NCBI RefSeq assembly: GCF_002917925.1
Contig: NZ_PPFE01000015.1
Location: forward strand, 1 to 64,000
Length of the DNA: 64,000 nt
Origin: Roseovarius confluentis
Lineage (GTDB): Bacteria; Pseudomonadota; Alphaproteobacteria; Rhodobacterales; Rhodobacteraceae
Direction: 5' to 3'
In this document: piece after piece, positions 52,247-60,326 of the stretch
Layout of the letters: the number at the start of each line of letters is the position of its first letter
How positions within the stretch are numbered: position 1 is the first letter of the stretch
The notes under the pieces: generated by a model
What the model was told of the DNA's origin: nothing
The model's input: the letters and a program-made list of their open reading frames with translations, nothing else
Databases searched by the model: none
Translations under genes and position numbers: made by a program

Positions 52247-53002
52247 TTAGCCCTGCCGCGGCAGACGCACGTCACCGCGTACCGGCAGGTGATCGGACGC
52301 CGCACGTACCGGGCCCGTGTCGACCACCTCGATATCCGACAGCGCCCCCGCCCTGTCCGTCAGGATCCGGTCCAGCGGCAACAATGGCCGGGTCGAGGGA
52401 AAGCTGCGCCGCGCCGGACCATGAAAGCGCCGCCCCAGAAGCCGCGCGTTGAACATCAGCCCGCCCCAGGGCCGCCATTCGTTGAAATCGCCCAGCAGGA
52501 TCGTCTGCATCTCGGGCCTGCGGCGCAGGTATTGGCCGATAATGCGCATCTGCACCACCCGCAACGGCTGCGACAGCGACAGGTGCATCGACATGATCCG
52601 CACCGGCACCGCTTCCGCGCGCGCCTCAACCACCACCGCGCCGCGATGACAATGCCCCGGCAGGTCGATGACGTCGCGAAACCCGACCTCCAGACGGGGG
52701 GCCAGGAACAGGATCGTCCCCAGGAACCCGTCGCTCTGCGCACCCCAGCGCAGTTCGGGCCGCTCATGCTGCCAGATCAGACCGGTATCGGCTGAAATTC
52801 CCGCCACATCCAGGATACGCCCGTGCGGGCGGCACTCCGCGTCCGCCTCCTGCAACGCGAGCACATCCAGCCCCCCGGGCGCCAGCGCCGACGCGATGGC
52901 CGCACGCACCCGGCCGGGATCGACACGCCCATCGGTGCCCTTCGCACGGTGCACATTCCAGCTGGCACACCTCAGGCGCGGGCCGCTCATCGGCATTTCC
53001 AT
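52247..53002 (-). CDS. endonuclease/exonuclease/phosphatase (EEP) family protein
   Basis: About 251 residues with EEP motifs: 'ASWNVHRAKGTDGRV', 'LALQEADAE', 'ILLGDFNEW' and 'ASDHLPV' (Asn, Glu, Asp-Asn and Asp-His catalytic set). Such proteins cleave phosphoesters in nucleic acids, inositol phosphates or sphingolipids. ATG at 53002 ('GGTGAG' upstream) or 52990. It is separated from the CDP-alcohol gene by 79 bp and is probably first in the cluster; a lipid- or head-group-phosphatase role is plausible. Confidence 0.85.
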   Translation of the reverse strand: MEMPMSGPRLRCASWNVHRAKGTDGRVDPGRVRAAIASALAPGGLDVLALQEADAECRPHGRILDVAGISADTGLIWQHERPELRWGAQSDGFLGTILFLAPRLEVGFRDVIDLPGHCHRGAVVVEARAEAVPVRIMSMHLSLSQPLRVVQMRIIGQYLRRRPEMQTILLGDFNEWRPWGGLMFNARLLGRRFHGPARRSFPSTRPLLPLDRILTDRAGALSDIEVVDTGPVRAASDHLPVRGDVRLPRQG

Positions 53003-53073
53003 CTTGCTGGGCTCACCTGTTGCGTTACCTTTCCGTGATAACCTTTCATATTCTTTCAATGACAGGAGACCTC

Positions 53074-53670
53074 ATGCGACTTCAATTCCCGACTTGCGCT
53101 TTGGCCGCGATCACGCTCGCCGCCGTTCCGGTCACCGCCCACGCAGAAATGGCCCGGTACGAGCTCGATGCCAGCCACACTACCGTCTTTTTCACCGTCG
53201 AACACATCGGCTATGCCAAAACCCTCGGCATCTTTCCCGGCGTCGAGGGCAGCTTCGACTACGACAGCGAAACCCGGGAACTGGGCGAGGTCAGCGTCAC
53301 CATCGCCTCCACCAGTGTCGACACCTTTCACGAAGGCCGTAACGAGCATGTCCGCAAGGCGGATTTCCTCGACGTCTCCAACCACCCCGAGATCACCTTC
53401 ACCGCAAATGGCGGCACCGCCACCTCCGACACCGAAGGCACCGTCGAGGGCGAATTGACGATCCTGGGCGAAACCCGCCCGGTGACGTTGAATGTCACGC
53501 TCAACAAGGCCGCCGAGTATCCGTTCGGCCACGAGCGTTTCGTATTGGGCCTGTCGATGCAGACCAGCATCCAGCGCAGCGAATTCGGCATGACCTACGG
53601 GGTCGAGAACGGGTTGGTGGGCGATACGGTCGACATAATGATCGAGACCGAAGCGATGCGGATGGACTGA
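53074..53670 (+). CDS. YceI-family periplasmic protein
   Basis: A 198-residue lipocalin-like protein with signal peptide (cleavage after 'TAHA'). 'YELDASHTTVFFTVEHIGYAKTLG' and 'LTILGETRPVTLNVTLN' are typical YceI strands; the family binds isoprenoid-type lipids. ATG at 53074 follows 'AGGAGA'. It is divergent from the EEP gene and may be independent of it. Confidence 0.9.
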   Translation: MRLQFPTCALAAITLAAVPVTAHAEMARYELDASHTTVFFTVEHIGYAKTLGIFPGVEGSFDYDSETRELGEVSVTIASTSVDTFHEGRNEHVRKADFLDVSNHPEITFTANGGTATSDTEGTVEGELTILGETRPVTLNVTLNKAAEYPFGHERFVLGLSMQTSIQRSEFGMTYGVENGLVGDTVDIMIETEAMRMD

Positions 53671-53752
53671 CCCGGCGGGCGGACCAAAGGCCGCGAGCGC
53701 GAAATTTCGTTATCTGACATGGCGTTGCCACCCGCTCCTGATGCGGGCGGCG

Positions 53753-54619
53753 TCAGGCCGAGGCGGCGAATTGAGCTGTTTCGTCCATCATCTCGGGATA
53801 CCAGCGTTCCAGCACCGACGCGAAAGCCTCGCGGATACGGCCCACCTGCGCCGGCGTCAAATCGTCCTTCCACCCGCCAGCCTTGCCCTTGGCGAAGAAG
53901 CTTTTCATGCCCTCGGGCCGCTCCGTGAAACCGTGCTTTTCTTCCTGTTTCTTCATCGCCTCGAAACTGGTGGCCTTGATCGCCTTGGCCAACTTCGGCC
54001 GGTCCGGCTTGACGCTCAGGAAATCCAGCAACCGCTCCATGCTCTTGGCCGGCTTTTCCAGCAGGTCTTCGTACCGGATCAAATGCCGCGGCATTCCCGG
54101 CACCGTGGCCCACCGGTTTACGTGATCGTCCCAGCGCCCCAGCGCATCCAGAATGCCGCTTTCGGTGCCCATCACGTTGTCCGGGTCGCACATCTTGGCA
54201 ATCGCCTCGTCCAGCGAAACGGAGGTATGCCGGGCAAAGGACGGCGCCACGTCGAACGGATTGCGCATGATGTAAAGCGCTCCCGCCGTGACCTCTGGCG
54301 GAATCAGGTCCACCGGGCCCACCCGGATCGGCGTGCAATGGGTCTTGACGAAATGCTTGCCCGGCTTGGCCCCCGCGATCATGTGCAGCGCCTTGGTGCG
54401 CACCTTCAGCCAATCGTCCACGCTCTTGCCTCGGAACGGCGCTCCGTTGGCGGCGTCAAAGAAATCCTGCCGAATATCGGCAGTGGTGAACTGGCGCAAG
54501 TTATTGATATCAGGCGCCATTCCCGGCGGCATGAAATAATGCGCCAAAAGGCTGCGCAGCCACGTATTGCCCGATTTCGGAAACGAGGCCAGCCAGATGA
54601 TCCGTCTCAGGTCAGACAC
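53753..54619 (-). CDS. PAPS-dependent sulfotransferase (copy 2)
   Basis: A 288-residue sulfotransferase. The PAPS 5'-phosphate loop is 'FPKSGNTWLRSLL' and the 3'-phosphate region 'YIMRNPFDVAPSFARH'. The start is GTG at 54619, overlapping copy 1 by 8 bp. The two proteins share the end 'FFAKGKAGGWKDDL', so they arose by an old duplication. It moves sulfate from PAPS to an alcohol; the acceptor is unknown. Confidence 0.88.
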   Translation of the reverse strand: MSDLRRIIWLASFPKSGNTWLRSLLAHYFMPPGMAPDINNLRQFTTADIRQDFFDAANGAPFRGKSVDDWLKVRTKALHMIAGAKPGKHFVKTHCTPIRVGPVDLIPPEVTAGALYIMRNPFDVAPSFARHTSVSLDEAIAKMCDPDNVMGTESGILDALGRWDDHVNRWATVPGMPRHLIRYEDLLEKPAKSMERLLDFLSVKPDRPKLAKAIKATSFEAMKKQEEKHGFTERPEGMKSFFAKGKAGGWKDDLTPAQVGRIREAFASVLERWYPEMMDETAQFAASA

Positions 54620-55445
54620 TGTAATACCCGTATTTCTTCATCATCCGCTTATGGTCCCGCCGGACCTTCGCGACCAACGCGGGATCCAGGTCATCTTTCC
54701 ACTGCCCTGCCTGACCCTTGGCAAAAAACCGTTCGGAATGAGGCGACTTTTCCTGGAATCCCGATTTGTCTTCCTGCTTTTTCAGCTCATCAAAACTGGC
54801 AAAGCGGATCGCCCGGTCCAGCCTCTCGGGCACGATCGGCACCCCCATGAACTCCAGCGTCTTGGCGAAATGCGTCTGCGGGTCGTCCAGCAGGTCCTCG
54901 TAGCGCAGTGCCAATACCGGAAAGGCCCCGCCCTGGGTCCAATCCTTGACGTGATCGCTCCAATTGCCCAGGAACTGCCAGGTGGTTGTCGCATCGGCCT
55001 GGTTGGCACTGTCCGCTCGACCGATGAACTCAACGGTTTGCTCATGTGTCATGCCGTAATGGCGCGCGTAGGACAAAACCATATCCAAAGGATTGCGCAG
55101 AATGTAGATCGCCTGCCTGGTATAGCGCGCCGGGATAAGCTCAACACCAAACGCCTGGTTCCGACAGTTGTGCGTTTTGACGAAATTCACATCCGCATTA
55201 TTCGCCACGATCCCCTGGAGGACCCGATCACGCACGCGCAGCGTTGCTTCGGGATCGGTAATGTCAATCTTTCGGCCTGCCGCCGCCATGTATCGATTCG
55301 GCTTGGAATCCCCAAATCCAAAACGCTGGATCTGGTTGATTTCCAACGGTTTCTTCGCATCGGAAAGATAGTTGGCCAGGAAAATCCGCATCCACGTATT
55401 TCCGGATTTCGGGTAAGAGGCCAGCCAGACAATACTTCGTTTCAT
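54612..55445 (-). CDS. PAPS-dependent sulfotransferase (copy 1)
   Basis: A 277-residue sulfotransferase with 'YPKSGNTWMRIFLANYL' (PAPS loop) and 'YILRNPLDMVLSYARHYG'. ATG at 55445 has 'AAGGA' six bases upstream; two in-frame ATGs just before it (55451, 55463) are weaker. It is followed by copy 2 with an 8-bp overlap. Both may sulfate a lipid or polysaccharide, perhaps connected to the envelope cluster nearby; that is inference. Confidence 0.88.
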   Translation of the reverse strand: MKRSIVWLASYPKSGNTWMRIFLANYLSDAKKPLEINQIQRFGFGDSKPNRYMAAAGRKIDITDPEATLRVRDRVLQGIVANNADVNFVKTHNCRNQAFGVELIPARYTRQAIYILRNPLDMVLSYARHYGMTHEQTVEFIGRADSANQADATTTWQFLGNWSDHVKDWTQGGAFPVLALRYEDLLDDPQTHFAKTLEFMGVPIVPERLDRAIRFASFDELKKQEDKSGFQEKSPHSERFFAKGQAGQWKDDLDPALVAKVRRDHKRMMKKYGYYSV

Positions 55446-55464
55446 GTCCATCCTTCGAGGCACA

Positions 55465-55491
55465 TCAAAAAGGGAACGGTTTCCCGTTCCC
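55465..55491 (-). terminator. hairpin with U tract between porin and sulfotransferase genes (minus strand)
   Basis: GGGAACGG (55472-55479) and CCGTTCCC (55484-55491), an 8-bp perfect stem with a 4-base loop. On the minus strand it is followed by a run of T (the AAAAA at 55467-55471). Second terminator of the porin gene. Confidence 0.8.
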
Positions 55492-55495
55492 TAAA

Positions 55496-55528
55496 AGAAA
55501 ACGGCGGGAGAGTACACTCCCCCGCCGT
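55496..55528 (-). terminator. primary terminator of the porin gene (minus strand)
   Basis: ACGGCGGG (55501-55508) pairs with CCCGCCGT (55521-55528), with an inner GAG/CTC arm; on the minus strand the TTTTC stretch complementary to 55492-55500 follows. It stands 22 bp after the porin stop. Confidence 0.85.
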
Positions 55529-55549
55529 TCAAAGTCGTTCAAGCTAAGC

Positions 55550-56650
55550 TTAGAAGCTCAGGTTGATCGCGGTGCCGATCGCGGTACCGTCGATGTCGCC
55601 ACCAACTGCGTCTTGGGTTTGACCCTGAAGCAGGTAGGTGGTCCAGCTGACGCCCGGTCCCAGGTCCCGGTTGGCGGCGAGTTTGTAGTACTCGTATTCG
55701 CCGTCGGGATTGCCTGCGCCGTTGTCGACTTCACCGATGTAGGCTTCGAGGCCAAAGGTCCAGGGACCAGCGGCATCGTATGCCACACCAACGCTGTAAC
55801 CTTCTTGGTCACCAACGCCGCCTGCAATACCGTTGTCGTTTTCAGCGTAGGATGCACCGAAGGTGAAGCCGCTGAAGCCGACTTGGAAGCCGACACCCCA
55901 GGTTTCGGGATCCGAAACGCCTGCAATGTTGCTGTCGCCGGTACCCCAACGGGCGGCCACAGTGATGTCGGTGGTGCCGAAGGACTGGCTGTAGTTCACA
56001 CCAAGGTCGAAGATGTCGGTAACGGCAGTACCACCAGCAGCGCGGTTAGCGAGGATGCCCGCAACGTTGCCGGTTGTGCCCGGAGCGTACGAAATACCTG
56101 CAGTGAAGCCGCTGAAGCTCGGCGTGTAGTAGGTGATCCGTGCGATGTCGTTGTTGCCTGCAACCTCAGTGTAGGAGGACAGAGCAGCCTGACGGAACGC
56201 GCCGGGTGCGCCGGCACCGGTCACGAACGGGATGAAGGCCGAAGCGGACGGCGAGTTGATCGCCATGGAGCCGACTTGCGGTGCGCCAACCATCATCTTG
56301 TAACCGGCCGAGTTTTCGTAACCGGCGTCGATGCGGCCAAACGTGTCGCTCGAGATCGACATGTACGATTCGTCGATTTGTGCGTTGCCCGAGTTCAGGG
56401 CTTCGAGCTGGACGTTCACGCCGAAGGTCATGCCGTTGTCCAGCGTGATGTTCGGGGTGAAGATGATTTCAGCGTTCGTGAACATCTGAACGCCGTCGAG
56501 GTCAACACCAACACCGAGGCCGCTGACTTCAGTGTAAGCCACGTGCTGTTGGAAGAAACCACCCCAATCCAGGTTCCAGTCCTGGGCCGAGGCAGGGGCA
56601 GCAGCGACGCCGAGGGCGATTGCGCTGGTGCAGAGAAGTTGCTTTTTCAA
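55550..56650 (-). CDS. outer-membrane porin (Rhodobacter-type)
   Basis: A 366-residue beta-barrel porin with signal peptide (cleavage after 'APASA') and the C-terminal aromatic 'IGTAINLSF'. 'TNAEIIFTPNITLDNGMTFGVNVQLE', 'SSDTFGRIDAGYENSAGYKM' and regular 8-10-residue amphipathic strands are typical. Start codon is TTG at 56650, supported by an ideal 'AAGGAGG' eight bases upstream. Its codon use and twin terminators suggest high expression. Confidence 0.93.
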   Translation of the reverse strand: MKKQLLCTSAIALGVAAAPASAQDWNLDWGGFFQQHVAYTEVSGLGVGVDLDGVQMFTNAEIIFTPNITLDNGMTFGVNVQLEALNSGNAQIDESYMSISSDTFGRIDAGYENSAGYKMMVGAPQVGSMAINSPSASAFIPFVTGAGAPGAFRQAALSSYTEVAGNNDIARITYYTPSFSGFTAGISYAPGTTGNVAGILANRAAGGTAVTDIFDLGVNYSQSFGTTDITVAARWGTGDSNIAGVSDPETWGVGFQVGFSGFTFGASYAENDNGIAGGVGDQEGYSVGVAYDAAGPWTFGLEAYIGEVDNGAGNPDGEYEYYKLAANRDLGPGVSWTTYLLQGQTQDAVGGDIDGTAIGTAINLSF

Positions 56651-57121
56651 GGTTATCCCTCCTTAAAGCAGGAAAGTTACAAGTTCCACCGCCCCCGATC
56701 CAGGACACGGCTTGGGAGGATGAATGCTGTAAATGCCCCCTCACTGTCAACGAACCGCCCCCCTTGCGCCGTGTTGTTGGACGCTCTGTGACGTATTTCA
56801 CACACAGATCTCTCACGGGCCGGGGCAATCGCGCTGAAAAACGGAAAATCCCCCGGTTTTTAAGGGGTTTCCTACAACCGCAGGCTGCGGTTTGCAGCGG
56901 GCGCACGGGCCCTGCCAGCACCTTCAGGCGACTCGCGTCGCGACGCGCAATGCGAGTCGTCGCGGGCCCGCGACATTTCCGTCACACTATTTTCAGGCAA
57001 CCGGCCGTCCCATCCCCCGGCTGGCCCTGAGGGCGCGCGACGGTGACCAACGCCGCGCCATATCCCGACGGCACGTCCGGCACAACGCGCGGTTCCCGCG
57101 TTTGGATCGGCGGCTGCCCCC
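56651..57121. other. intergenic region with nested GC palindromes
   Basis: About 470 bp with no credible gene. The porin side (56651-56860) has a TTG/TGT-rich stretch that probably holds its promoter. Positions 56929-56974 contain perfect palindromes CGCGTCGCGACGCG (56934-56947) and GTCGCGGGCCCGCGAC (56959-56974), within longer arms GCGACTCGC / GCGAGTCG. No T runs, so not simple terminators. Confidence 0.6.
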
Positions 57122-57508
57122 TCAAAGCCCGCGCTCCTCCAGCACCTTGCGCGCGTGACGGAAGCATTCCAGCCCCTGCGGTACCCCGCAGTAAATCGCC
57201 ACGACGTGCACGATCGCCCGAATCTCTTCTTTCGTGACGCCGTTGTTCAGCGCGCCGCGGCAATGGATCTCGAACTCGTTCATCTTGCCCAGCGCCCCGA
57301 TCATGCTCAGGTTCATCATGCTGCGCGTCTTGGCGTCGATCACCTCGTCGCCCCAGCCGAATCCCCAGCACCAGGCCGTCATCGCTTCCTGGAACGGCCG
57401 GGTGAACTCATCCGCCGCCGCCAGGTTCTTTTCCACGTATTCGGCCCCCAGCGTGGCCTTGCGCTGCTCCAGCCCTTTCAGGAACAGGTCTTCGTCGAAC
57501 AGGCTCAT
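57122..57508 (-). CDS. carboxymuconolactone decarboxylase family protein
   Basis: A 128-residue CMD-family protein: 'FTRPFQEAMTAWCWGFGWGD', 'RSMMNLSMIGALGKMNEFEIHCRGALNNGVTKEEIRAIV' region (the His-Cys-like 'EIHCRGAL' and 'HVVAIYCGVPQG'). Closest in form to PcaC-like 4-carboxymuconolactone decarboxylases, but no other beta-ketoadipate gene is near, so it may act as a peroxidase or in another lactone step. Confidence 0.85.
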   Translation of the reverse strand: MSLFDEDLFLKGLEQRKATLGAEYVEKNLAAADEFTRPFQEAMTAWCWGFGWGDEVIDAKTRSMMNLSMIGALGKMNEFEIHCRGALNNGVTKEEIRAIVHVVAIYCGVPQGLECFRHARKVLEERGL

Positions 57509-57523
57509 GAGTTTTCCTCTCTA

Positions 57524-58369
57524 TTAGATGTCGATCGGGCGCAGGGCATAAAGATCCTCCGCCGCGGTCCTGATCTTGTCATGGTCGTATAGCCGGGCGC
57601 GCCACTCTTCGGGAATGCCGCCATATCCGTAAATGCGCCCGGCCAGCTGCCCCACCACGGCGCCCACCGTGTCAGCATCCCCGCCCAGGTTCACCCCGGC
57701 CAGAATCACGTCGCGAAACGTGTCGCCCTGCGTCAGCGCCCAGAAGGCCGCGTGCAACGTGTGCACCACGTAACCGCTGGCCTCCTCCGGCGGCGCCTCG
57801 GGGCGCGGCAAAAGCCCGACATCCCCAGTCACAAGGAACTCCGCCATATTCGCCGCCGCTCTCTGGCAAAGGGGGCTGGCATGGGTCAGCCGGCTTTGCA
57901 GCTGCGCCACCGCCATGGCGCTTTCCTTTGATGCGCCATAGGCGATCACCACCGGCGCCAGCCGCATGAGTCCACCATTGCCGCTATATTCATCCTCAAC
58001 CGGCCCGGCATAGGGGTTGCCGGTCTGCTGAAACCGGGTCAGCGCGGCGTCGGTCTGGTTGCCGATGTCGAAACACACCCGCGTCGACGACAGGTACCCG
58101 TTGTCGCGCCAGTTCACGAAGCGCCTCATCGCATCCTCGGCGTCCCAGCCATTGGCCGAGCGCAGCATCTGCGCCAGGCACATCGCCATCGAGGTGTCGT
58201 CGGTCCACTTGCCGGGCGCCAGGTTGAACGGCCCGCCGCCCACCATGTCCGTGATCGGCTCGAAACTTCCGCGCGCGCGGAACTCCAGCGTGGTGCCCAC
58301 CGCGTCGCCCACGGCCAGCCCCACCAGCATCCCGATGGCCTCGTCTTCGCTAAAGGCTTTCTGCATCAT
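57524..58369 (-). CDS. ADP-ribosylglycohydrolase family protein
   Basis: A 281-residue DraG/ARH-family protein. Di-metal motifs: 'KWTDDTSMAMCLA' and 'NLGGDADTVGAVVGQLAG'. Members remove ADP-ribose from protein or nucleic acid or hydrolyse related N-glycosides. ATG at 58369 overlaps the FrhB-like gene as ATGA, so the two are co-expressed. Downstream gene is CMD-family after 15 bp. Confidence 0.9.
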   Translation of the reverse strand: MMQKAFSEDEAIGMLVGLAVGDAVGTTLEFRARGSFEPITDMVGGGPFNLAPGKWTDDTSMAMCLAQMLRSANGWDAEDAMRRFVNWRDNGYLSSTRVCFDIGNQTDAALTRFQQTGNPYAGPVEDEYSGNGGLMRLAPVVIAYGASKESAMAVAQLQSRLTHASPLCQRAAANMAEFLVTGDVGLLPRPEAPPEEASGYVVHTLHAAFWALTQGDTFRDVILAGVNLGGDADTVGAVVGQLAGRIYGYGGIPEEWRARLYDHDKIRTAAEDLYALRPIDI

Positions 58370-59586
58370 ATTTCGGGAACCTCGTCATCGAACCGGCCAA
58401 TCCTGGCGCGGCGCAAGGCACCCGCCTCTTCATCCGGGTCCTTGGAATCCAGCGCCTCCAGTCTCAGGCCCGCGTGGGCATAAATGGGCCGCCCCGCCGC
58501 CGCCAGGCCCCGCAACCGCGCGGCCATCGCCCGCTTGCGGTGCACCTGGTGCGGCTGAAACCCGTCATAGTCGCGCGGCGCAAGATCGGCGCCGCACACA
58601 AGGTCTCCGGCCGCGACGGCGGCATCGAACAGCGCCTGGCCCTCGGGCGAACGCATGATCACGCCGTTGAACCCCTCGTCTTCCCCCTCGGGCTCTGCTC
58701 CGGGCCAGATATCGGCGGCCGCCACGTCCGCCGCCTCCCCGATCGCGTCGGGGCACAGCTTGCAGCGGCTCTGGATGCGCCAGCCCGCCTCGTCCGCCCA
58801 CATCTCATTATAGGTCTTCTCGAAATGCCGTCCGTCCCGCGTCTCGATCCGGGTCGGCCCCGGGTTGCCATGCCCGCGATAGCGAAAAAGCGTCAGGTCA
58901 TCCTCCGCCACGCCCAACTCGTCCAGCACCGCCTGCGACTTGCCCAGGTCCGACGCCCCGCCGCAGACCATGACAAGGACGGCCACCAGCAAGCTGTCCA
59001 GCCGCGCATCCGCCTTGGCCCGGGCCCGCACAGCCCCCGCATCGCAGGGCTTGGCGATAATGGCAAAGGGCTCTCCCCGCGCCAGCGCCGCCTCCAGCCC
59101 TGCCAGCGTATCTGTCGGGCCATAGCGCGACCCGGCGCGTGCCGCGACCTGCTCGGGCGTCTCGGACATCACCCAGCGCGACCGCATCGGCCGCTCCGGG
59201 TCCGCGGCGCAATGCAGGACAAACGCGGCCTTGCCCGTGCGTAAAAGGTGCACGCCCAGCGCCGTCAGCACCCCGCCCGTCGCCGCGCGAAACCGGATGT
59301 CCGGGTCCCCGGCCCATGCCTCGCCCATATGCGTATAGCTGCCCCAGACGGGATCTTCCCGGCCCCCTCGCGCCTGCGCCTCGGCAACCACACCGGGACA
59401 GGCGGCCAGGATTTCCGCGTCGGCGTCCGGATCCTCGGCGGACACCGGCGCAGGCCGCAGGCGTCCGTGCCGGTTCATCACCATGACCCATCGCGTCGTG
59501 GCGAGCGCTTCACACAGACCGCAGCCGATGCACAGGCCGGACTCCACGACCTCGCTCACGCTCTTTGCCTGTCGTGCATCCGTCAT
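58366..59586 (-). CDS. coenzyme F420 hydrogenase/dehydrogenase beta subunit-type Fe-S flavoprotein
   Basis: A 406-residue FrhB/FdhB-family protein. N-terminal ferredoxin-type cysteines Cys19, Cys22, Cys25 ('LCIGCGLCEAL'), then 'AACPG'; middle 'FRAATGGVLTALGVHLL'; later 'CKLCPDAIGEAADVAAADIWPG'. In related proteins the domain carries FAD and Fe-S and moves electrons, e.g. 7-hydroxymethyl chlorophyll reductase. This organism is unlikely to use F420, so the electron partner is unknown. ATG at 59586. Confidence 0.85.
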   Translation of the reverse strand: MTDARQAKSVSEVVESGLCIGCGLCEALATTRWVMVMNRHGRLRPAPVSAEDPDADAEILAACPGVVAEAQARGGREDPVWGSYTHMGEAWAGDPDIRFRAATGGVLTALGVHLLRTGKAAFVLHCAADPERPMRSRWVMSETPEQVAARAGSRYGPTDTLAGLEAALARGEPFAIIAKPCDAGAVRARAKADARLDSLLVAVLVMVCGGASDLGKSQAVLDELGVAEDDLTLFRYRGHGNPGPTRIETRDGRHFEKTYNEMWADEAGWRIQSRCKLCPDAIGEAADVAAADIWPGAEPEGEDEGFNGVIMRSPEGQALFDAAVAAGDLVCGADLAPRDYDGFQPHQVHRKRAMAARLRGLAAAGRPIYAHAGLRLEALDSKDPDEEAGALRRARIGRFDDEVPEI

Positions 59587-59682
59587 CCCGTCTTCCTTTC
59601 GCTCGGGGCGTATCATATTGGTGACGGGGCCTGCCGCCACGCGCAAGCCCCCGTGTCCGGCTTCCAGTACAAGGGACGCTCC

Positions 59683-59967
59683 ATGACCATGACCTGCACG
59701 GCAACCGTGCTCATCGACGACGCCCGTACCCGTGTCACCCGGTTCGACTTCGCCCCGGATCAGCAGACCGGCTGGCACATCCATGACCACGACTATGTCA
59801 TCACCGCGATCACCGACTGCCACATGCGCCTTGAGGAGCCCGATGGACAGACGCGCGAGGTGACCGTGCCCGCCGGGACCGCCTATGCCCGCGCACAGGG
59901 CGTGGAACACAACGTCATCAACGCCGGCCCCGTGGCGATGAGCTTTGTCGAGGTGGAGCTCAAATGA
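59683..59967 (+). CDS. small cupin-domain protein
   Basis: A 94-residue single cupin: 'TGWHIHDHDYVITAITD' supplies the first motif's histidines (His-x-His), 'PAGTAYARAQGVEHNVINAG' the second. A mononuclear metal site is likely. ATG at 59683 with 'GGGA' upstream. Divergent from the FrhB gene. Function unknown. Confidence 0.82.
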   Translation: MTMTCTATVLIDDARTRVTRFDFAPDQQTGWHIHDHDYVITAITDCHMRLEEPDGQTREVTVPAGTAYARAQGVEHNVINAGPVAMSFVEVELK

Positions 59968-60326
59968 TTTTGCAACGCGCGGGCGCCCGATTCTTCGCAA
60001 GGCGATAGAATCCGACAAAATTTGACCCAAAAGCGACACCCGTCGGAGCGTCCGCCGTGCTCCGCTTCCCGGAGCAATTGCTGCAACCCCGCGACAATTC
60101 GGCAGAATTTATTTCTTAGCGGGAATTTTTTATTCACTGCGTTAATTTGTTGTTGGCAAACAGCCTAACAATTAAGCATTCTGCCCTTATCCGGGCAGTC
60201 TCAAGGTAAAGCTCCACCCGGACACCGGCCCCGCGCAAGAGCGGCCGGCAAATGAAAATAGGTGCACCCGGTCGGCGCCATCCTCCTGTCGCCTTACGGG
60301 TCGCACCACACTGGGAGGACAGTAAA
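59968..60326 (+). other. long leader region upstream of amt
   Basis: 359 bp without a gene. The middle (60090-60180) is AT-rich ('tttatttcttagcgggaattttttattc', 'gttaatttgttgttggcaaaca'), a likely promoter zone. No exact sigma54 (-24/-12) match was found. The last part is GC-rich leader up to the TTG start of amt. Confidence 0.45.

Noticed and set aside
60120..60180. Possible sigma54 promoter before amt (ttgttggcaaacagcc)
   Set aside because: Only the GG half resembles -24; no GC at the -12 spacing.
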